From CAZKUN01 sp964555935 (GTDB lineage Bacteria; Armatimonadota; Zipacnadia; Zipacnadales; VGFC01): 64,000 nt of DNA. The DNA is taken from NCBI GenBank assembly GCA_964555935.1, contig CAZKUN010000006.1, forward strand, positions 1 through 64,000, given 5' to 3'. The position numbers and the translations under genes were made by a program. The notes below the pieces were generated by a model, which searched no databases, was not told where the DNA came from, and saw nothing but the letters and a program-made list of their open reading frames with translations. Positions 33,610 to 39,923 of the stretch are shown here, one piece after another. Within the stretch, counting starts at the first letter, position 1, and the number at the start of each line of letters is the position of its first letter.

Positions 33610-34128
33610 ATGAGAAGGCTACTTGCAGTGCCAGTCGTCACCGCGATTGCCGTCTGTGTAGTCGTGGTCATGTCGGGCTGTCCCCAGGAGCAGTCGGAAG
33701 AGATAAGCCCGCCGATCGAGAAGGGGAACGCTGGAGCGGAGCCCACCGACGACGGCGCCACGGACGAAGGTACCGATGAGGGTACTACGGCAGAGGCGGG
33801 CGAGTTCACCTACGTCTGTTCCGAGCATGCGGACGAGACCGCGGACAAGCCGGACAAGTGCTCTGTCTGCGAGGCCTACATGGTCGCGGACACGAGCGAG
33901 GTTGTCGAGTATTACTGCCCCATGCATGACGATGCCACGCAGACCGATCCGGGCGAGTGCGAGGAGTGCGGAGGCATGATCCTCATGGCCCGCGCGCTGG
34001 ACACCGATGTCGCCCCGACCGAGGGCAGTGACGACGATGATGATGACGATGACGACGACGAGGGCAGCGACGATGACGACGACGACGATGATGATGACGA
34101 CGACGATGAAGAAGAGGGCACGAGCTAA
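33610..34128 (+). CDS. Lipoprotein with two heavy-metal-binding domains and a poly-Asp tail
   Basis: About 172 residues. MRRLLAVPVVTAIAVCVVVV followed by MSGC is a lipoprotein signal, and the start ATG has GAGGAGG upstream. After an acidic linker come two copies of an HMBD-like module: YVCSEHADETADKPDKCSVC and YYCPMHDDATQTDPGECEEC, each with C-x2-H and CxxC as in the N-terminal domains of some copper P-type ATPases. The last 40 residues are almost pure aspartate in two blocks (10 and 13 Asp). The protein should bind divalent or soft metals at the cell surface. The gene stands alone, ends before a bidirectional hairpin, and faces the AOR operon. Confidence 0.82.
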   Translation: MRRLLAVPVVTAIAVCVVVVMSGCPQEQSEEISPPIEKGNAGAEPTDDGATDEGTDEGTTAEAGEFTYVCSEHADETADKPDKCSVCEAYMVADTSEVVEYYCPMHDDATQTDPGECEECGGMILMARALDTDVAPTEGSDDDDDDDDDDEGSDDDDDDDDDDDDDEEEGTS

Positions 34129-34156
34129 CCGCGCCTAGTACCCACAGTCAACAATA

Positions 34157-34185
34157 CGGGGCGGCTCCCTAGTGGGGCCGCCCCG
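34157..34185. terminator. Bidirectional terminator hairpin
   Basis: CGGGGCGGC and GCCGCCCCG form a 9-bp stem around an 11-base loop, between the convergent poly-Asp lipoprotein and AOR genes. T-rich stretches on either side are weak. Confidence 0.65.
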
Positions 34186-34206
34186 ATGTGTTCTCCCCAC
34201 TGGCAC

Positions 34207-36069
34207 CTACTCGGCGTCGAGCAGTGCTTGCATGTCCTCCGCCTCGCGATCCAGCCCCAGCTCCCGAAGCGTCGCGGGCAACGGAATCCCAGTGCGCAAA
34301 TCCCAACCTCGGCAGATGTAGTAATCATCGAGGAGCTTGTCCAGCTCGGACTGAGGCGTGACCCAGCCCTCGGACGCGCCGCGCGGAATGGCCTCCTCGC
34401 GGATGCGCCGCGGCAGCGTGTCGTCGGACCGGCGGAAGCCCTCGCGCATGTTGAAGGCGCGCTCGAGCTGGTTAATCCGCGCGCCGATCGCGCGAAGCTC
34501 GTCGAGCGATGGCGTCTCGCCCCACCCGGCGCCCACGATATCTTGGATGATCGGCGTGAGTTTCATGCCGATCAACCGTTCGGCGCTGATGCACCAGATC
34601 ATGCTGTTGGCGACCGCGGTCCAGTCGCACAACTCGACGCACTCGGGCCCCTTCGAGTCGATCGTCCGATCAATGAGCCCGCTCTCCTCGGACGCCGGCC
34701 GGATGTCGCAATGCACGGGCCCGCGACTGCTGACCGCGTACGCCAGGGCTTGGCTCTTCACCGCTCGCGGCGAGTGACCCACAATGTCCATGCCTTTGAC
34801 GGTGTGAGCGTATCGCTCCGCACCTCGTCCGATACGTTTGGCCGCGCGCTCGCTGCCGTCGGCCAGCACGTCGCCGATGTTCTCGCGGTAGGCGATGCGC
34901 CGCAGCATCTCGATGAGCGCCTCGTGGCTCCCGAACCGCAGATCCAGCCCGTCCGTATCATCGAGCCCAATCACGCCCTCCTCGAAGCACTCCATCGCGA
35001 AGGCGATCGCCGCTCCGGCCGTGATCTGCCCGAGTCCATACTCATCGGTCAGGCGGTCAGCCTTGATCAGCGCGTCAAGTCGTCGGTTGCCAACGATCGA
35101 GCCGAGGGCGAACTGAGCTTCATACTCGGGGCCCACCGCCTCCGCCCCCGCGTACTCGCCCTCCTCCACCGTCGAGTAGTTGCCACACGGCGTCAGGCAC
35201 CCAATGCAGGCGAGATCGCGGCGCACGTGGTCGTCGCGCAGCGTCTCTCCACAGATGTCGTCCCAGCCGTCGAAGACCTCGTCCCGCCAGTTGTTGGCGG
35301 GCAACGCGCCCATGGCCTGAAGCCCCGCAACCCCGGCCGACGTGCCGTAGGTGCTAAGCACCCGCGCGCCGGGCAGCGTGCGGGCTTTCTCCCGCAGGGC
35401 CTCGGTGACGTCGCGGATGCGTTCGTGTGAGCGCGGCTTGATGATTCCCGTACCTCGGGCGACCACTGCCTTGAGGTTTTTCGAGCCCATGACCGCGCCC
35501 AAACCGCCCGTGCCTGCGGCTCGGAGGTCGGATATGATGCAGGCGAACAGGACCAAGTTCTCACCCGCCGGGCCGATGCACGCGATACCGGCCGATGGGT
35601 CGTTGAGTTCCGCGCGGATGGTGCTCTGCGTGTCTGTGGTGAGCTTGCCCCAGAGGTGCGCGGCCGGGCGGATGCTCACTTCGTCATCGTCGATCAGCAG
35701 ATAGGAAGGCTCGTCGACGCGGCCATCGATCATGACGGCGTCGTACCCCGCGTACTTGAGCTGATTCCCAAACGGGCCGCTGCAAAACGAGTCAACGTGG
35801 GTGTTCGTGAGCGGCGACTTGCTCCCGGCCGCGAATTTCGAGGCCATTGGGATGGCCATCGCGTTGGTCGGCCCGCTGGTCAGGATGAGGAGGTTCTCGG
35901 GTGAAAGCGGGTCCGTGCCAGGCGCCAGTTCGTCATACAGCCATCGCGAGATGAATCCATTCCCGCCCATGAACTCGCGCGCCATCCGCTCGTCGAGAGG
36001 CTCGACGCGACTCGTGCGATCGGTTAGGTTGACGCGGAGAATCTTGCCCGCATATCCACCGAGTTTCAT
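34207..36069 (-). CDS. aor: Aldehyde ferredoxin oxidoreductase (tungsten/molybdenum)
   Basis: About 620 residues. LGGYAGKILRVNLTDRTSRV and EFMGGNGFISRWLYDELAPG open the pterin domain. GTGGLGAVMGSKNLKAVVARG is a strong family motif. The cluster ligands LACIGCLTPC (CxxCxxxC) and the late Cys in NSMIWCISAERL are in place for one [4Fe-4S]. AOR oxidises aldehydes to acids with ferredoxin, or reduces acids, using a bis-pterin W or Mo cofactor. It is the last gene of a seven-gene operon, starting four bases after the ferredoxin stop. WOR/GOR-type substrates are possible. Confidence 0.92.
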   Translation of the reverse strand: MKLGGYAGKILRVNLTDRTSRVEPLDERMAREFMGGNGFISRWLYDELAPGTDPLSPENLLILTSGPTNAMAIPMASKFAAGSKSPLTNTHVDSFCSGPFGNQLKYAGYDAVMIDGRVDEPSYLLIDDDEVSIRPAAHLWGKLTTDTQSTIRAELNDPSAGIACIGPAGENLVLFACIISDLRAAGTGGLGAVMGSKNLKAVVARGTGIIKPRSHERIRDVTEALREKARTLPGARVLSTYGTSAGVAGLQAMGALPANNWRDEVFDGWDDICGETLRDDHVRRDLACIGCLTPCGNYSTVEEGEYAGAEAVGPEYEAQFALGSIVGNRRLDALIKADRLTDEYGLGQITAGAAIAFAMECFEEGVIGLDDTDGLDLRFGSHEALIEMLRRIAYRENIGDVLADGSERAAKRIGRGAERYAHTVKGMDIVGHSPRAVKSQALAYAVSSRGPVHCDIRPASEESGLIDRTIDSKGPECVELCDWTAVANSMIWCISAERLIGMKLTPIIQDIVGAGWGETPSLDELRAIGARINQLERAFNMREGFRRSDDTLPRRIREEAIPRGASEGWVTPQSELDKLLDDYYICRGWDLRTGIPLPATLRELGLDREAEDMQALLDAE

Positions 36070-36073
36070 TGAG

Positions 36074-36331
36074 TCACGACTCCGCCTTGAGGACCGCGTA
36101 GAAGCACTCGCGCACACACGGCGGGGGCCCGTCGAGGCGCTGGCAACACTCCGCAGCCTCGGAGTCGCAGCCTTCGGGGAAACCGTGCTCCTCCACCAAA
36201 CCCGTAATCTGCCGTACGGGCTGAATGAGTGACAATCGAGGGTTGTAGCCGCCGTGCCTGTGATGCGAGCAGGCGAGCGCGCACATCAGGCATCCCGAGC
36301 AGCGGTCTGGATCTCGTACAGTAACGCGCAC
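36074..36331 (-). CDS. AOR-associated 4Fe-4S dicluster ferredoxin-like protein
   Basis: 85 residues, GTG start behind GGGAGC. DRCSGCLMCALACS gives a CxxCxxCxxxC cluster motif, followed by HHRHGGYNPRLSLIQPV as in ferredoxin subunits that accompany tungsten AORs. ECCQRLDGPPPCVREC supplies cysteines for a second cluster. The C-terminus is shorter than in HycB-like proteins. Placed directly before the AOR gene, it is most likely its electron-transfer subunit. Confidence 0.86.
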   Translation of the reverse strand: MRVTVRDPDRCSGCLMCALACSHHRHGGYNPRLSLIQPVRQITGLVEEHGFPEGCDSEAAECCQRLDGPPPCVRECFYAVLKAES

Positions 36332-36357
36332 GCTAATGCTCCCGCGGGGATGATCGC

Positions 36358-36636
36358 TTAGCCGCCGGCGACCGGCAGCAAGACGGCGATCTCGTCTCCG
36401 GAGTTGATGGTCTTCTCGTCACGGTCGCGCAACATCGAGCCGTTGTGCATGACGACGATGCTCGGCCAGACGCCCCCGTCCGGAGAGAACAAGAGCTTCT
36501 GTGCCTTCTCGCCATAATCGTCGACAAACTTCTGAAGCAGCTCCGTTGTGGAGACCGGCCCGTCGACATCGCATTCGACCTGGCGCTGGCCGTTGGCGGC
36601 CTCACGCAGATTGGCGAACAGCTTCACCTGCACCAT
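36358..36636 (-). CDS. MoaD/ThiS family ubiquitin-like sulfur carrier
   Basis: 92 residues with the beta-grasp pattern (VQVKLFANLREAANG, GDEIAVLLPVAGG) and the terminal Gly-Gly needed for thiocarboxylation. MoaD donates sulfur for the dithiolene of molybdopterin. Members beside AOR genes are thought to serve the tungstopterin cofactor. The insertion FSPDGGVWPSIVVMHNG makes it slightly longer than E. coli MoaD. Its neighbour is a cysteine desulfurase, the source of the sulfur. Confidence 0.88.
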   Translation of the reverse strand: MVQVKLFANLREAANGQRQVECDVDGPVSTTELLQKFVDDYGEKAQKLLFSPDGGVWPSIVVMHNGSMLRDRDEKTINSGDEIAVLLPVAGG

Positions 36637-36663
36637 TGGGTAATGCCCCTTGCGTAACGCGAT

Positions 36664-37869
36664 CTACACGCCGTCGTTGATGAAGCACGGGCAGTTCTCA
36701 TCGCACTTGCCGATGTCCTCGGGCGCGGTGAGGATGCGCAGCTTCTTGACCGTGCCGGTCAACTCGCCGACGACGTAGTCGATTTCTTCCTCAGTGTTGT
36801 TCCTGCCGAGCGAAAAGCGAACCGCGCCGTGCGCTCCCTCTTCGCTGAGCCCCATCGCCATCAGCACGTGCGACGGCTTCATGTCACCGGCCGTGCATGC
36901 GGAGCCCTGCGAAACATAGATGTTGCGCATGCTCAGGTTCAGGCCAAGCGCCATCCCGTCGCAGTACATGAAGGCGAGGTTGATCGTGTGCGGCAGCGTC
37001 TGCTCCGGATGGCCGTTCAGCTTAACAGCGTCCAACTCCTCGAGCCCATCAATAAACCGCTTCCGGAGTGCCCAGAGCTGCTCGCTTGCCTCTTCCATCT
37101 CGCCGACGGCTAGCTCGAGCGCGGTCGCCAGCCCAACCACCTGCGCGACGCCCTCCGTGCCACTGCGCAAGCCCTGTTCCTGCCCGCCGCCATGGATCAG
37201 CGGCGTCAGCTCGACGCCCTCGCGTCGGACCAGCGCGCCGATGCCCTTCGGCCCATACAGCTTGTGCGCCGAGAGCGACAGCATGTCGGCGTTGAGGATA
37301 TCGAGCGTGGTCGGTATCTTGCCGACGGCCTGCACCGCGTCGACGTGGAAGAGCACGCCCCGATCGCGGCAGATCGCGCCGATCTCAGCGCTTGGTTGGA
37401 TCGTGCCGACCTCGTTGTTCGCGTGGACGATGGATACGATTGCGGTGTTGTCGCGCATCGCATCGGCCACCGCCGCGGGGTCGAGCATGCCCGTCGCGTC
37501 GACGGGGACGTAGGTGACCTCCGCGCCGAGGGATTCGAGCCATGAGGCTGTCTTGAGGACAGCCGAATGCTCGACGGGCGTGGTGATGATATGCTGGCGT
37601 CCGCCGCCGGCCGCGAAGTACCCGCCCTTGATGGCCAGGTTGATCGCCTCGGAGCCGCAGCCCGTGAAGGTGACGTTGCTGGGCTCGGCGCCAAGCGTCT
37701 CGGCGACCGAGATGCGCGCCAGGCTGAGAGCCTTGCGGGCCGCCCGTCCCACGGCGTGCACGCTTGACGGGTTGCCGAAGGTCCCATCGGCCGTCGAGGC
37801 CTTCATCATGGCCTCGGCGACCTCGGGTCGCACCGGCGTCGTCGCGTTATGGTCGAGGTAAACTTCCAA
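36664..37869 (-). CDS. Cysteine desulfurase, NifS/IscS-type
   Basis: About 401 residues. EVYLDHNATTPVRPEV opens the fold, IITTPVEHSAVLKT holds the His that stacks on PLP, SLSAHKLYGPKGIGALV the PLP Lys, and VSQGSACTAGDMKPSHVL the active-site Cys loop. I chose the TTG start because GGGAGG lies nine bases upstream. The ATG three codons earlier touches that site. The extra C-terminal tail GKCDENCPCFINDG has three cysteines, which may bind a metal or pass on sulfur. In this operon it probably feeds MoaD and the Fe-S proteins. Confidence 0.9.
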   Translation of the reverse strand: MEVYLDHNATTPVRPEVAEAMMKASTADGTFGNPSSVHAVGRAARKALSLARISVAETLGAEPSNVTFTGCGSEAINLAIKGGYFAAGGGRQHIITTPVEHSAVLKTASWLESLGAEVTYVPVDATGMLDPAAVADAMRDNTAIVSIVHANNEVGTIQPSAEIGAICRDRGVLFHVDAVQAVGKIPTTLDILNADMLSLSAHKLYGPKGIGALVRREGVELTPLIHGGGQEQGLRSGTEGVAQVVGLATALELAVGEMEEASEQLWALRKRFIDGLEELDAVKLNGHPEQTLPHTINLAFMYCDGMALGLNLSMRNIYVSQGSACTAGDMKPSHVLMAMGLSEEGAHGAVRFSLGRNNTEEEIDYVVGELTGTVKKLRILTAPEDIGKCDENCPCFINDGV

Positions 37870-37900
37870 CGTTCGCATCCTCCCGTCGGCGTGTCGGGCG

Positions 37901-39160
37901 TTACTCGGCTATCAGGTTGTCCAAGTGCGCGAACAGGTCCTCGCGGTTCCACTCGCCGCCCTCGCCGCGGCCGAAGAAGACGTCAACGTCCTTCCCATCG
38001 CGCTCGCAGGTGAGAGTCTGCTCGCCGTTGACGAGGAATCCGCCGCAGCTCATGCCGGCCGCCCGCCACCGCGGGTAACCGTCGTCGCTGGTGAAGTCGA
38101 TGAACTCGGTGTCGACTTTGTTGCCGTACTTCTCGGCAACCTCCTCGACGATCTCGCGGATGTAGTTGTGGCCCTCGTTGCCGGGGTAGTAGGCCCGGAC
38201 CTCGATGGTCTCGCCGTCCCACTCTTCATCGGTGGCGGTCTCGGCGACGGCCGGGGCATCGTAGTCCGGGAGATCGGTGACAACCTTCAGGCCGCCATCC
38301 TTCATCGCGGCCTGGATGTCCTCGTCGAGGAGGAAGTCCATGAACGCGCGGGCGTCAGTGGGGTTTGGGGCTTCTTTCAGCAGGCCGATCACGCACATCG
38401 GGCGCTCGTAGAGGTCCTTGTCGACCATCGCCGCGATGCGGACGCTGCCCTCTTCCAGCTTGTCAGGATACGTCTTCATGGGGCAGTTCTCAAACATCAG
38501 CGCTGCCTCGGACTTGCCGGCCGCGACCTTGTCGTAGGCTGTGATCGGCTTGTCCGTCAGCACGATTCTCTCGTCGCCGTCGGGCATGAGCGTGTCCCAG
38601 AGGTTGGCATTCCGCAGCGCCTCTTCACCGTAGACGCCGATGGAGTTGTTCTCGGGATCGGGCATCGTGATGACATCAGCCTTCACGAGATCCTCGAGGC
38701 TGTGGATGTCCTGCGGGTTGTCCTTCGGCACCGCGACGATCAGCTCGAAGTAGCCAAACGCGATCTTGTCGGCGGGATCGACGATGCCTTCGACCTCAAG
38801 CAGCTCGATCTCGCGCTTTCCGGGGGACACGAACAGATCCGGGCGCTCGTCTTTCTCCGTAACGTTCTTGGCGTTGACGATGCCCGTGTCAAACGTGCCG
38901 TCAACCTGGATGTCAGGATTCTCGGCCTCGAACTTCTGAATTGCCTCGGTGATCGGCACGGTCAGGCCACACGGCACGTAGACCGTAACCACGCGCGGCT
39001 CGCCGGAAGTCTCGGGACCCGCCGGCTCACCTTCGTCACCCATCTTTGGCAGGATCGGCAGAACCTCGGTCGCTGCGGCGGTCTCTTTGGGCTCGCATCC
39101 AACAACGGTCATCACCACGGCCACGGCCAACAGGAGCAGCAGCAATCTCTTGCAGTTCAC
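37901..39160 (-). CDS. ModA-like solute-binding lipoprotein fused to a thioredoxin-like domain
   Basis: About 420 residues. A GTG start with AGGAGATT upstream gives the lipoprotein signal KRLLLLLLAVAVVMTVVGC. Residues about 45-310 are a type-II periplasmic binding domain of the molybdate/extracellular solute kind (VTVYVPCGLTVPITEAIQKF, DLFVSPGKREIELLE, FGYFELIVAVPKDNP, ARAFMDFLLDEDIQAA). The last 105 residues are a separate domain, IEVRAYYPGNEGHNYIREIV through WNREDLFAHLDNLIAE, with the beta-alpha-beta order of a thioredoxin fold and MSCGGFLVNG in the cis-Pro position. No ABC permease or ATPase is nearby. Tungstate or molybdate binding is inferred from the AOR context. Confidence 0.8.
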   Translation of the reverse strand: MNCKRLLLLLLAVAVVMTVVGCEPKETAAATEVLPILPKMGDEGEPAGPETSGEPRVVTVYVPCGLTVPITEAIQKFEAENPDIQVDGTFDTGIVNAKNVTEKDERPDLFVSPGKREIELLEVEGIVDPADKIAFGYFELIVAVPKDNPQDIHSLEDLVKADVITMPDPENNSIGVYGEEALRNANLWDTLMPDGDERIVLTDKPITAYDKVAAGKSEAALMFENCPMKTYPDKLEEGSVRIAAMVDKDLYERPMCVIGLLKEAPNPTDARAFMDFLLDEDIQAAMKDGGLKVVTDLPDYDAPAVAETATDEEWDGETIEVRAYYPGNEGHNYIREIVEEVAEKYGNKVDTEFIDFTSDDGYPRWRAAGMSCGGFLVNGEQTLTCERDGKDVDVFFGRGEGGEWNREDLFAHLDNLIAE

Positions 39161-39231
39161 GTGGAATCTCCTCGATATCTCAGGCTGTTGCCCGGCGTCG
39201 GGCCTGCGCGGCGCAGTCGCCGCGGGAATCA

Positions 39232-39489
39232 TCAGTCTGGGCACTCAATGACCGCCAGCTTCTGCTGCGGCTCGACCGCATCACCTTCGCGGACCAGTAT
39301 CTCCTTGATGACGCCGCCCACGGGCGCCTTCACCACCACCACGGCCTTGGCTGTCTCGATCTCGGCGAGGTCGGCATCGGCCTCGACGGCATCGCCCACC
39401 TCGGGATACCAGAACAGCATTACGGCCTCACACGAGGTCTGATCTTCCTCGGTCAGATCGTCCGACAGAACGTCAATCAGTCGAGCCAA
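39232..39489 (-). CDS. Stand-alone lipoyl/biotinyl-attachment domain protein
   Basis: 85 residues, TTG start with AGGAG ten bases upstream. The whole protein is one lipoyl-like barrel: AVMLFWYPEVGDAVEADADL, EIETAKAVVVVKAPVGGV with the Lys in ETAKA as the likely lipoylation site, and VREGDAVEPQQKLAVIE. The context residue pattern (ETAKA rather than AMKM) favours lipoate over biotin. It is not fused to an acyltransferase, unlike E2 proteins, and lacks GcvH features. It sits between a thioredoxin-like protein and the ModA-like fusion, with lpdA about 7 kb away. Confidence 0.85.
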   Translation of the reverse strand: MARLIDVLSDDLTEEDQTSCEAVMLFWYPEVGDAVEADADLAEIETAKAVVVVKAPVGGVIKEILVREGDAVEPQQKLAVIECPD

Positions 39490-39514
39490 GACGCATCACT
39501 CCTGACGCGCGGGG

Positions 39515-39778
39515 CTATTCGCTCCCGAGTTGAGCCTCAATGTAACGCTTCAGGCGTCCGGCGCTCAGTCCCGGTCCGACTGACAGCGCCATGCCGCCCT
39601 CCATGACCGTCGGGCTGGCTTGTATTCCGATGGTCTCCGCCTCGGGTCCGTCCAGCGGCAGCACGTCTACTTCGACCTTGCCGGCGAAGCGACCCGCGGC
39701 CGCCTCGACAGCGCGGACCACGCGAGCGTCTTCGTCCTGCGGCGGGATCTCAGTTACGAATACCTGGAACTTGAGCAA
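39515..39778 (-). CDS. Small thioredoxin-fold-like protein without CxxC
   Basis: 87 residues, no cysteine. LKFQVFVTEI, VEVDVLPLDGPEAETIG and IQASPTVMEGGMALSVGPG reproduce the strand-helix-strand and 'SPTV' cis-Pro turn of glutaredoxin/thioredoxin-like domains, and it ends in a helix (SAGRLKRYIEAQL). With no cysteine it cannot be a classic oxidoreductase, so a binding or scaffold role is likely. The TTG start is weakly supported: GAGG lies only two bases before it. It appears to be the first gene of the AOR operon. The spacer upstream (39779-39923) contains a small GGGGA-CGGT-TCCCC hairpin at 39845-39858 and no clear promoter. Confidence 0.68.
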   Translation of the reverse strand: MLKFQVFVTEIPPQDEDARVVRAVEAAAGRFAGKVEVDVLPLDGPEAETIGIQASPTVMEGGMALSVGPGLSAGRLKRYIEAQLGSE

Positions 39779-39923
39779 ATCCTCATGCCCCCAACGTGCT
39801 GAACGTGGCCCTAGCGTCTACTTGAACGCAACGCGAATGCGGGAGGGGACGGTTCCCCGCGCGGGCGGAGAACACTGCTTCAGGGGGCAACTCCACGAAA
39901 TCTTCCGATAGCTATGTCGGCGA

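Noticed and set aside
34016..34118. The GAT/GAC run as a microsatellite or sequencing artefact
   Set aside because: Both Asp codons are mixed and the frame is kept through to a proper stop, so it is a coding poly-Asp tail.
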